From Chloroflexota bacterium (GTDB lineage Bacteria > Chloroflexota > Anaerolineae > Anaerolineales > Villigracilaceae): DNA of 5,755 nucleotides. Below the pieces are notes generated by a model, which had not been told where the DNA came from, searched no databases, and worked only from the letters and a program-made list of their open reading frames with translations. This document shows positions 1-5,624 of this stretch, piece after piece. Numbering within the stretch: the stretch's first letter is position 1; each line of letters starts with the position of its first letter. The stretch covers positions 1-5,755 of the forward strand of contig JAKANW010000228.1 of assembly GCA_021823555.1 (NCBI GenBank), read 5' to 3'. A program made the translations under genes and the position numbers.

Positions 1-337
1 CTGCTGCAAGGGCTGCCGGCCCCGCGCCAATCGCTGCGGCTTGGCGACGCCGTGTTCCTCTCCAATCGCGGCATCCGGTTTGTCAATACAACGCACTTCA
101 ATTTATCCGTTTCCTAAATCATGACCCAGCAGGAAAAACTTGCCACCGCGCGCGTTGGCAGCTCAATCAAAGAGGCGAAGGATATTCTCCAAAAATACCG
201 CATCGAAACACTCCCGTTCGTAGACGAACATGGCATATTAATGCCTGCTCACCGTCAAAGACATCCAAAAAGCGTGTGGCTACCCCTACAATAGTCCAAG
301 CAGCGACCAATGGGAGTGGTCAGGCCGCGTGCAGTGC
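1..337 (+). pseudogene. guaB: Decayed guaB (IMP dehydrogenase) fragment, CBS-domain region
   Basis: IMP dehydrogenase oxidises IMP to XMP in GTP synthesis. Frame 1 reads SNRGIRFVN, like the end of the first CBS domain (family form TNRDIRF), up to a TAA at 115-117. The same frame then continues IMTQQEKLATA, matching the family's MTxxEKLVTA, followed by a second CBS domain with RIETLPFVDEHG. The TAA replaces the residue, usually acidic, before the IMT motif. Near base 241 the homology moves to another frame (242 onward) and reads LLTVKDIQKA and a YP motif, then fades after GRVQC near 335. That frame stops at 362-364. The downstream catalytic core (cysteine loop and flap) is absent. One nonsense change, one frameshift and the lost core make this a relic rather than a short CBS protein. 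The 5' end lies outside the window. The family match is from memory, without an alignment. Confidence 0.85.
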
Positions 338-359
338 TCTCCTATCAATCTGCCAGCAG

Positions 360-391
360 TGTGAAGCCGACTGGCAAATCATGGCTTCACA
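360..391. repeat. Inverted repeat/hairpin upstream of the arsR-type promoter
   Basis: TGTGAAGCC (360-368) is perfectly complementary to GGCTTCACA (383-391), giving a 9-bp stem with a 14-base loop. The following bases (TCACCTTATTTGC) are only weakly T-rich, so it is at best a poor intrinsic terminator for leftward-lying transcription. It could equally be a protein-binding site or chance. Confidence 0.4.
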
Positions 392-426
392 TCACCTTAT
401 TTGCATAGAGAAATATAAAAATTCTC

Positions 427-454
427 TTGTATATTGGCGCTTTTTGACTATAAT
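427..454 (+). promoter_or_regulatory. Predicted sigma70-type promoter of the metal-sensor operon
   Basis: A perfect TATAAT at 449-454 follows a weak -35 TTGTAT (427-432) after a 16-base spacer, inside an AT-rich stretch. The expected start of transcription, near 461, falls inside the palindromic operator immediately downstream. That fits repression by the ArsR-type protein encoded next. The -35 matches the consensus at only three of six positions. Confidence 0.6.
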
Positions 455-455
455 A

Positions 456-479
456 ATATATGAACATATATTCATGTAT
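456..479. promoter_or_regulatory. ArsR/SmtB-type operator palindrome
   Basis: The core ATGAACATATATTCAT (460-475) is a palindrome with one mismatched pair. It extends to 456-479 with one more mismatch, centred between 467 and 468. The ATGAA...TTCAT half-sites resemble the 12-2-12 operators bound by SmtB, CzrA, ZiaR and related repressors. It sits just downstream of the TATAAT and covers the predicted transcription start, so a bound repressor would block its own operon. Confidence 0.75.
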
Positions 480-494
480 CAAAACTGTAACACT

Positions 495-803
495 ATGCCT
501 ACTTCTATTCTTGACGAACTTGACGAACATTCTGCCGCACACGTTGCCGAACTTTTCCGCGCCTTTAGCGATACCAGCCGCGTTCGGATCATGTCCGCTT
601 TGCTGGGTGGTGAAAAGAACGTGGGCGTGCTGGCGGAACTGGTGGGAATCAGCCAATCAGCGGTGTCGCATCACATGCGCGGGTTGCGCCAGATGAAGTT
701 GGTGGTCGCGCGGCGGGAAGGCAAGGAAGTGTATTACAGTATCGTGGATCCGCATATTGTGGCTCTGTTCCAGCAAGGTATTCGGCATGTTCGCGAAGAA
801 TAA
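495..803 (+). CDS. ArsR/SmtB-family metal-sensing repressor with an alpha5 zinc-type site
   Basis: This is a 102-residue winged-helix repressor, the usual family length, expected to act as a dimer that leaves DNA when metal binds. The recognition region reads GISQSAVSHHMRGLRQ (residues 51-66), followed by the wing REGKEVYYSI (74-83). The last helix carries Asp85, His87, His98 and Glu101, with the same 2-11-3 spacing as the SmtB alpha5 zinc ligands D104, H106, H117 and E120. The alpha3 position that is Cys in SmtB and CadC is Asn42, and the protein has no cysteine, so arsenite or cadmium thiolate sensing is unlikely. Zn(II) or Co(II) is the best guess. ATG 495 was chosen because the in-frame ATG at 474 lies within the operator. 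Neither start has a clear Shine-Dalgarno site, so a short or leaderless message is possible. The next gene overlaps its end by 17 bases. Confidence 0.93.
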   Translation: MPTSILDELDEHSAAHVAELFRAFSDTSRVRIMSALLGGEKNVGVLAELVGISQSAVSHHMRGLRQMKLVVARREGKEVYYSIVDPHIVALFQQGIRHVREE

Positions 804-1044
804 AGCCCCACCACTACTTATTTCCATTGTCATCATTTTCAGCCTGTTTGCCGCGCTCAACCCGGCCTCGGACATTGATCTTGACGGCAATTTGGATTCC
901 CTGATTACAGAAGGTTTCCTACTTGTTCCATTGATCTTTTCCATGGTTGGCCTTTTCTCCCTGTTGAGCGTTCTTCCTGTTGCGGGTGTCTTTGCTGTAC
1001 AGGGGTTCTCCTGCATCGTCATTCATCCACCCATCTCAAACTGA
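787..1044 (+). CDS. Small two-helix membrane protein with a DxDxDG loop, function unknown
   Basis: I do not recognise a named family for this 85-residue protein. It has a short basic N-terminus (KNK, residues 4-6), a hydrophobic segment at about 10-24, an acidic loop at about 25-43, and a second hydrophobic stretch at about 44-72 that could be a helix or a hairpin. By the positive-inside rule the loop should face outside. It contains D29, D31, D33, G34 and D37, an EF-hand or dockerin-like DxDxDG pattern, but position 12 of an EF loop is Ile40 rather than Glu. The start at 787 is supported by AAGG at 775-778 with an 8-base spacer. It overlaps the repressor gene by 17 bases, so the two are probably translationally coupled and share regulation. 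The coding region is supported by the ribosome site, hydrophobic pattern and tight overlap. Confidence 0.72.
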   Translation: MFAKNKAPPLLISIVIIFSLFAALNPASDIDLDGNLDSLITEGFLLVPLIFSMVGLFSLLSVLPVAGVFAVQGFSCIVIHPPISN

Positions 1045-1068
1045 TTCTTTCTTTCCTGTCCTGTTGCC

Positions 1069-1077
1069 GGGGGGGGG
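1069..1077. repeat. Run of nine G residues in the leader before the methyltransferase gene
   Basis: Nine consecutive G bases lie in the 89-base gap between the small membrane protein gene and the methyltransferase gene. Such runs vary in length by slippage and are prone to sequencing error. No promoter hexamers flanking the run at usable spacing were found, so a phase-variation role is speculative. It lies outside any confident coding frame. Confidence 0.7.
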
Positions 1078-1101
1078 ATTCTACCTGCTTCCTGGAGCAT
1101 A

Positions 1102-1152
1102 ATGATTTCCCTGTTGCATGTGCAGGAAAATACATGCCACGAGGATCTATGA
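1102..1152 (+). other. Possible 16-codon leader ORF
   Basis: A 16-codon frame (MISLLHVQENTCHEDL) starts at ATG 1102 behind GGAG (1094-1097, 4-base spacer). It ends at TGA 1150-1152, overlapping the alternative methyltransferase start ATG 1149 as ATGA. Such an arrangement could couple translation of the two, but the frame is very short and may be chance. Confidence 0.2.
1116..1137 (+). promoter_or_regulatory. Small hairpin over the upstream methyltransferase start
   Basis: GCATGT (1116-1121) pairs with ACATGC (1132-1137) around a 10-base loop. The loop holds the AGGA Shine-Dalgarno site and the stem includes ATG 1134. If it forms in RNA it would favour starting at ATG 1149 instead. A stem of six pairs is weak, so this is tentative. 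Confidence 0.25.
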
Positions 1153-1835
1153 ACAACACAATCTCCACTTCTGAACTCGCTCGCTTGGTGATCGCACGCG
1201 TCGTTGGATTCTTTATTATCCTTGCGCTTCTGTTCTTCCTGCCCGCCGGAACATGGAATTACTGGCAGGCGTGGATGTGGTTGGCGACGATGGTTGTTCT
1301 GACGCTTATTGCGTTCCGCTACCTGCTGAAAAATGATCCCGCCTTACTCGAACGTCGGATGCGGATGCGCGAACGCGTCGGACAGCAGCAAAAGATCATC
1401 GCTGTGTCCTTTATCTTCCTTTTGGCTTCTTTCATCCTCCCGGGTCTGGACCAACGGTATGGCTGGTCGCAGATGCCTGCCTGGGTGGCTATCCTCAGCA
1501 ATGGGATTGTCATCCTCGGATACTTGATGGTGCTTTGGGTTTTCAAAGTCAACACTTATACCTCCCGTATTGTGGAAGTGGAGGCTGGGCAGAAAGTTAT
1601 TTCCACCGGACCATATGCCATTGTGCGCCATCCCATGTACGTCGGCGCGTTCTTCACCTACGCGTTTTCTCCACTGGTTCTCGGATCGTACTGGGCATTC
1701 CTGCCGGGATTGATGATTCTCCCGATCCTCATTCTGCGCCTTCTCAACGAAGAAAAACTTCTTTTACGTGACCTACAAGGCTATCGTGAATATACCCAAA
1801 AGGTGAAATACCGCCTACTGCCGGGTGTCTGGTAG
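1134..1835 (+). CDS. Isoprenylcysteine carboxyl methyltransferase (ICMT/PEMT)-like integral membrane protein
   Basis: This 233-residue polytopic protein belongs to the ICMT/PEMT-like membrane methyltransferases, which use S-adenosylmethionine. Hydrophobic segments lie at about 19-37, 45-63, 87-103, 117-137 and 170-201. The signature region is TGPYAIVRHPMYVGAF (158-173), followed by the C-terminal NEE (205-207) and the GYREY...YRLLPGVW tail typical of the family. These parts form the SAM-binding end of the fold. The natural acceptor in bacteria is mostly unknown and could be a lipid or another small molecule, so the name gives the fold rather than the substrate. ATG 1134 has AGGA at a 6-base spacer. 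ATG 1149 (MNNTIS) has a stronger GAGGA but only three bases away, and would give 228 residues. It lies 38 bases before the permease gene in the same direction, so it is probably co-transcribed with it. Confidence 0.9.
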   Translation: MPRGSMNNTISTSELARLVIARVVGFFIILALLFFLPAGTWNYWQAWMWLATMVVLTLIAFRYLLKNDPALLERRMRMRERVGQQQKIIAVSFIFLLASFILPGLDQRYGWSQMPAWVAILSNGIVILGYLMVLWVFKVNTYTSRIVEVEAGQKVISTGPYAIVRHPMYVGAFFTYAFSPLVLGSYWAFLPGLMILPILILRLLNEEKLLLRDLQGYREYTQKVKYRLLPGVW

Positions 1836-1848
1836 TTCGAACTCGAAT

Positions 1849-1860
1849 TGGCTATAGCCA
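1849..1860. repeat. Perfect 12-bp palindrome before the permease ribosome site
   Basis: TGGCTATAGCCA is a perfect palindrome in the 38-base gap, and its last base is the first base of the AGGAGAG Shine-Dalgarno site (1860-1866) of the permease gene. As RNA it makes only four pairs with a four-base loop. It may be a protein site or chance. Confidence 0.35.
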
Positions 1861-1873
1861 GGAGAGATTCGAG

Positions 1874-4123
1874 ATGAGCATCATTTTCCGTAACCTCCTG
1901 CGACGTAAAGTCCGCACCTTGCTGACCATCATCGGGATCGGCATCGGCGTCACCGTGATCATTGCTCTCGGCGCGCTGGCAGACGGATTCAAGGCAGGCT
2001 ATGGCGCGATGATGCACGGCAGCAAAGCCGACCTGGTGCTGAGTCAGCCCGACACGATGGATGTCAGTTATAGCGCGGTGAAGGAGGAGGTCGGCGACGG
2101 GCTGGCCGCCATGCCCGAGGTCGAAGCGGTGAGCGGCATGTTGCAGGGCCTGGTGCAGACCGAAAGCGAGCCGTTCTTCTTTGTGTTCGGCTATTCCTCC
2201 GACAGTTTCATGTTGGAGCGTTTCAAGGTCAAGGATGGCTACGATCTCTACGGTCGCATTCCGCGTGACCTGCGCGGCAAACCGATCCTGCTGGGTTCGG
2301 CCGCGGCGGAGGTGATGAAGAAAAGCGTCGGCGATACCTTCCGCATCACAAACACCACGTATCGCATTGTCGGCATTTACGAAACGGGCGACGTCTTTGA
2401 AGACAGCGGTGCGCTCCTTCGTTTGGAAGATGCGCAGGAACTGCTGGGCAAGAGCAAACAGGTCAGCATTTTCTACATCCGCCTCGCGGACCCAAGTCTG
2501 CGCGCGCGCGTGGAGCAACGCGTCGAACGCAAATGGCCAGATTTGTTGCTAAGCGGCACATCCGAGTTTGCCAACCAGCAATCCATGCAATCCATCCTCG
2601 AAGGATTTGTGTGGGTCATCGGCGGGCTGGCGATCGTCATCGGCGGCGTGGGCATGTTGAACGCGCAACTCATGGCGATCCTCGAGCGCACGCGCGAGAT
2701 CGGCGTGCTGCGCGCCACAGGTTGGAAGCGTCATCAAGTGCTGGGCATGATCCTCGGCGAGTCGATCATCGTTTGTCTCGTGGGCGGACTCTTCGGGATT
2801 TTGATGGGCTGGCTACTGTTGATCGGACTCTCCAACGTGACGGTGCTCATGGGGACACAGACCGGTTCGCTCGACCCCGGGCTGGTCGCGCAGGCGCTGG
2901 GCGTAGTCCTCCTCCTCGGCCTGGTCGGCGGATTGTATCCCGCCTGGCGGGCCTCCCAACTTCGGCCCGTGGAAGCCCTCCGGTACGAAGGAGGAAGCGC
3001 ACGCGTCCGACGTCTGCCGTTCGGCGGAATGTCCGTCCAAAGTCTGTGGCAGCGCTCCACGCGCAGTCTGCTCACCCTTGGCGCCATCGGCCTGACCGTG
3101 GGCGCGATCATTTCCCTCGAAGCGGTGGTGCAGGGATTCGTCGCCTCGTTCACGGGGATGGCGAACGGCACGCAAGCTGAGATTTTGATCCGCCAGGCGG
3201 ACATCGCCGACACTACCTTGAGCGTGATCGACGAGCGCGTGGTGGATTCCATCGCGGCCATGCCCGAGGTGCAGAGCGCCAACGGGGCGATGTTCACGGG
3301 GCTGATCCTGCCCGACTCGGGCGTGATCTTTTTGTTGCAAGGTTATTCGCCCAACGCGTTCGCCATCCGCCGTTTCACCATTGTCGAGGGCCAGATGCTG
3401 ACGGGCAGCCGCCAGATCATTTTGGGGCGGCTGATGGCGGACACGCTCAAAAAAGAAGTGGGCGACGTGGTGGAACTTAGCGGGACGCGCTTCAAGATTG
3501 TGGGCATTTATGAGACCAACATCGGCTGGGAGCAGACGGGCGGAGTCGTCACCTTGCGCGACGCGCAGAACTTCATCGGGCGGCCGCGGCAGGTGAGCAT
3601 GATCGCGGTCAAGGTCAAAGACCCGAAACAGGCCGCCGCGCTTGCCGAACAGATCAATGCAAAATATTCCGGCGTGTACGCCGCGTTGTCCTCCGAATTT
3701 GCCGAGCAAATGCCCGACATCCAAAGTTCCAACGCCATGCTGGATGGCATTTCGCTGGTCGCCCTCATCGCGGGCGGACTGGGCGTGCTGAACACGATGT
3801 TGATGTCAGTGTTCGAGCGCACGCGCGAGATCGGCGTGCTGCGCGCGTTGGGTTGGCGGCGAACGTCGGTGCTGGGGATGATCCTGCGCGAGGCGGTGTT
3901 GCTCGGCATGTTGGGCGGCGTGGCGGGGATTGGGCTGTCGTTCGTGATGGTCGAGTTAATGCAACAGAGCGCCGCATTTTCGTCCTGGGTTGCGCCTGTT
4001 TGGAGCGTGAACATTTTCGCGCGCGCCATATTGCTTTCCATTTTCCTCGGCGTGATCGGCGGATTATATCCAGCCTATCGCGCCACGCGCCTCAGTCCTG
4101 TCGAGGCGTTGCGATATGAATAA
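1874..4123 (+). CDS. ABC transporter permease with two fused MacB/FtsX-type halves
   Basis: The 749 residues form two homologous halves, each with one helix, an extracytoplasmic MacB-type periplasmic-core-like domain, then three helices of an FtsX domain. Half 1 has helices at about 15-36, 245-268, 293-319 and 337-357. Half 2 has them at about 398-420, 625-646, 670-696 and 714-734. Each half has ERTREIGVLRA (starting at 271 and 648), and each reaches PVEALRYE exactly 101 residues later (ending at 372 and 749). MacB and LolC/E permeases are normally separate four-helix subunits that pair, so one chain here supplies both. Such pumps use ATP to move the outer domains rather than to form a channel. 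AGGAGAG (1860-1866) stands seven bases before ATG 1874. The adaptor and ATPase genes follow, but the substrate is unknown: lipoprotein, peptide or drug export are all possible. The ERTREIG segments interact with the ATPase in this family. Confidence 0.95.
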   Translation: MSIIFRNLLRRKVRTLLTIIGIGIGVTVIIALGALADGFKAGYGAMMHGSKADLVLSQPDTMDVSYSAVKEEVGDGLAAMPEVEAVSGMLQGLVQTESEPFFFVFGYSSDSFMLERFKVKDGYDLYGRIPRDLRGKPILLGSAAAEVMKKSVGDTFRITNTTYRIVGIYETGDVFEDSGALLRLEDAQELLGKSKQVSIFYIRLADPSLRARVEQRVERKWPDLLLSGTSEFANQQSMQSILEGFVWVIGGLAIVIGGVGMLNAQLMAILERTREIGVLRATGWKRHQVLGMILGESIIVCLVGGLFGILMGWLLLIGLSNVTVLMGTQTGSLDPGLVAQALGVVLLLGLVGGLYPAWRASQLRPVEALRYEGGSARVRRLPFGGMSVQSLWQRSTRSLLTLGAIGLTVGAIISLEAVVQGFVASFTGMANGTQAEILIRQADIADTTLSVIDERVVDSIAAMPEVQSANGAMFTGLILPDSGVIFLLQGYSPNAFAIRRFTIVEGQMLTGSRQIILGRLMADTLKKEVGDVVELSGTRFKIVGIYETNIGWEQTGGVVTLRDAQNFIGRPRQVSMIAVKVKDPKQAAALAEQINAKYSGVYAALSSEFAEQMPDIQSSNAMLDGISLVALIAGGLGVLNTMLMSVFERTREIGVLRALGWRRTSVLGMILREAVLLGMLGGVAGIGLSFVMVELMQQSAAFSSWVAPVWSVNIFARAILLSIFLGVIGGLYPAYRATRLSPVEALRYE
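2682..2715 (+). repeat. 34-bp direct repeat, copy 1 (FtsX coupling segment)
   Basis: This stretch is identical over 34 bases to 3813-3846, 1131 bases (377 codons) away in the same frame. It encodes the ERTREIGVLRA segment of the first permease half and marks the internal duplication of the gene. Confidence 0.9.
3813..3846 (+). repeat. 34-bp direct repeat, copy 2 (FtsX coupling segment)
   Basis: This is the second copy of the 34-base identity, encoding the same coupling segment of the second permease half (Glu648 onward). Flanking DNA has diverged much more. This suggests either strong constraint on the segment or local gene conversion. Confidence 0.9.
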
Positions 4124-4130
4124 TTCACTT

Positions 4131-4211
4131 CGCTCCCTCACCCTAACCATCTCCCGAAGGGAGATGGGACTCCCTTCCCCCTGTGGGGGAAGGGCAGGGG
4201 ATGAGGGCGCG
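4131..4211. repeat. Cloverleaf palindromic intergenic element
   Basis: This GC-rich 81-base element fills most of the 110-base gap between the permease and adaptor genes. Hairpin A is CCATCTCCC-GAA-GGGAGATGG (4147-4167, 9 pairs). Hairpin B pairs 4172-4181 with 4185-4194 (10 perfect pairs around TGT). An outer stem pairs CCCTCA (4135-4140) with TGAGGG (4202-4207). It extends outward past one mismatch as CGC/GCG, and inward as CCC (4141-4143) with GGG (4198-4200) past a bulged A. The result is a three-way junction. It resembles the CCCTCACCC...-type dispersed palindromic repeats seen in intergenic DNA of many bacteria (recalled, not searched). No T run follows, so it is not a typical intrinsic terminator. 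Ten bases separate it from the adaptor's ribosome site. Confidence 0.8.
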
Positions 4212-4233
4212 TGATTTGAAGAAGGATGTTGCC

Positions 4234-5349
4234 ATGAAACACAAAATTCTCTTTGCCCTCGCGGTCGCCAGCCTGCTTTTGGCGGCCTGCAGTTCTGGTC
4301 AGGACGCCACTCCCACTCCGGTGGCGGATGACGCGGCAAACTTCGGCGCGATCGTTGCTGCCACGGGCATGGTGGTTCCAGAAACATGGGCGGCGCTGAG
4401 TCCGCGCATCCAGGGCGTGGTAGATGAGGTGTTGGTCAAAGAGGGGGAGCAGGTGACCGCGGGACAGGTCCTCGTGCGGCTCGACGGTCAGGCCGCGGCG
4501 CAGGCATCTCTGACCGCCGCCCAGCAGGCCTACGACTCCATCCTCCGCAGCGAAGACAGCGAACGCGCCCGCCTCTGGCAGGCATACATGAACGCGCAAA
4601 AGGTCCGCGAGGCCGCGCAGAAAAAATGGAACGACATCAACCTGAACGATATCGAGAACCGTATCGAAGACCGCCAGCAGGATGTGGATGATCGGCAGGC
4701 CGACCTGACGCAGGCGCAGGCAACGTTCAATACATACAAGAACCTCGGCAAGGCTGACTCAAAATATCGGAATGCCGAACGCGAACTGGACGATGCCCAG
4801 GCCGAGTACGACGAAGCCGTGAAGCGCCTCGCGTCCACCCGGCGCGAACGCGACGAACCGCGCGCCAACCTGGATGCAGCATTGGCCAAAGAAGCCGAAG
4901 CAAAGCATCAATATGAGCTGACGTTGGACGGTCCCAACAAAGATCAACTTGCGCTGGCCAAGTCACAGCTCGACGCGGCACAGGAGAAACTGGACGCGTA
5001 CACGGTCACCGCGCCGTTCGACGGTGTTGTCTGCAACTTGAACGCACGCGTCGGCGAATGGATCATGCCCGGCATGCCCCTCCTGCAATTGGGCGACCTG
5101 AATACCCTGCGCGTAGAGACCACCGACCTGAGCGAGATCGACGCGGCGCGCGTCCATGCAGGGGATGTGGCCTCGGTCACCTTCGATGCCCTGCCCGATG
5201 TGACGATCAAAGGCAAGGTGTTGTGGGTGGCGAATAAATCCGCGGCCGGTTCCGGCGTGAACTACACCGCGGTCGTCGCACTCGATTCCATCCCCGCTGG
5301 CTTGCGCTGGGGCATGACCGCTTTTGCAGATGTCGAGGTGACTCCATGA
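4234..5349 (+). CDS. Lipoprotein HlyD/MacA-family adaptor (membrane fusion protein)
   Basis: This 371-residue protein is the extracytoplasmic adaptor that pairs with MacB/Lol-type ABC pumps. A type II signal peptide ends in LLAAC, so Cys19 should be lipidated and hold the protein on the outer face of the cytoplasmic membrane. [10 protein letters not shown] linker follows. The first lipoyl half-motif lies at about 56-84 ([20 protein letters not shown]). A long, charged, Ala/Gln/Glu/Arg-rich coiled-coil hairpin lies at about 87-255. The second lipoyl half lies at about 258-290 (TAPFDGVV, with Ala260-Gly264), then a beta-barrel/membrane-proximal part to the end. The start at 4234 has AAGGA (4222-4226) seven bases away and begins the signal peptide directly. 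In-frame ATG 4201 would put charged residues ahead of it. The stop overlaps the ATPase start as ATGA. In a monoderm cell there would be no TolC partner, so it may act as a substrate gate or chaperone. Confidence 0.93.
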   Translation: MKHKILFALAVASLLLAACSSGQDATPTPVADDAANFGAIVAATGMVVPETWAALSPRIQGVVDEVLVKEGEQVTAGQVLVRLDGQAAAQASLTAAQQAYDSILRSEDSERARLWQAYMNAQKVREAAQKKWNDINLNDIENRIEDRQQDVDDRQADLTQAQATFNTYKNLGKADSKYRNAERELDDAQAEYDEAVKRLASTRRERDEPRANLDAALAKEAEAKHQYELTLDGPNKDQLALAKSQLDAAQEKLDAYTVTAPFDGVVCNLNARVGEWIMPGMPLLQLGDLNTLRVETTDLSEIDAARVHAGDVASVTFDALPDVTIKGKVLWVANKSAAGSGVNYTAVVALDSIPAGLRWGMTAFADVEVTP

Positions 5350-5624
5350 GCGCCAACTTGATGATCGAAACCTGCGACCTGACGCGCGTCTACGGCGACG
5401 GCGAGGAGATCCGCGCACTGGATGGTGTTACGATGTCCATCGAAGCGGGAGAGTTCGTCGCTGTCATGGGTCCGAGCGGCAGCGGCAAGAGCACGCTGTT
5501 GCACGTGCTGGGTACGCTGGATGCCCCCACCAGCGGCAAGGTCTTCGTCAACGGGCAAGACCTCTCCACCCTGCGTGATGTGGATCGCTTCCGCGCCAAG
5601 ACGGTTGGCTTCATGTTCCAGTTC
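5346..5624 (+). CDS. ABC transporter ATPase (LolD/MacB-type), truncated after the Q-loop
   Basis: This is the N-terminal 93 codons of the ATPase that would power the preceding permease. Tyr16 is the likely A-loop residue stacking on adenine. Walker A is GPSGSGKST (42-50), followed by [20 protein letters not shown], typical of the LolD/MacB/FtsE group. The Q-loop is GFMFQ (Gln92). GAGGTGA (5335-5341) precedes ATG 5346, which overlaps the adaptor stop as ATGA, so the two are translationally coupled. About 225-235 residues are expected, but homology ends at Phe93. The signature motif, Walker B and the switch His are missing. The + frame stays open to base 5755 (a gene caller would run to the window edge), but those 43 codons do not look like an ATPase and lie opposite a different gene. 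The gene is therefore broken here, by rearrangement or by a chimeric assembly. Confidence 0.9.

Noticed and set aside
276..494. Upstream extension of the repressor frame to ATG 276, giving 175 residues
   Set aside because: The extra 73 residues cross the promoter and operator, overlap the guaB relic and do not resemble ArsR N-termini.
1781..2518. Long minus-strand open frame (245 codons) opposite the methyltransferase end and permease
   Set aside because: It is antisense to well-supported genes, shows no recognisable family and arises from codon bias of the permease.
2533..3180. Plus-strand 215-codon frame inside the permease
   Set aside because: It is an Arg/Pro/His-rich off-frame translation of a confident membrane protein.
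2813..3724. Minus-strand open frame of 303 codons within the permease region
   Set aside because: It has low-complexity His/Arg/Asp-rich content typical of an antisense shadow of a GC-rich gene, with no domain and no ribosome site identified.
4147..4194. Intrinsic terminator between permease and adaptor
   Set aside because: The hairpins are strong but no T run follows, and the same-strand ATPase operon continues.
4183..4233. Earlier adaptor starts at 4183 or 4201
   Set aside because: They would place a charged stretch before the lipoprotein signal peptide and begin within the palindromic element; ATG 4234 has its own AAGGA site.
4138..4599. Minus-strand frame of 153 codons across the repeat and the adaptor start
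   Set aside because: Part of it is simply the translated palindromic repeat (PHPLPFPHRGKG), a known source of false proteins, and the rest is antisense to the adaptor.
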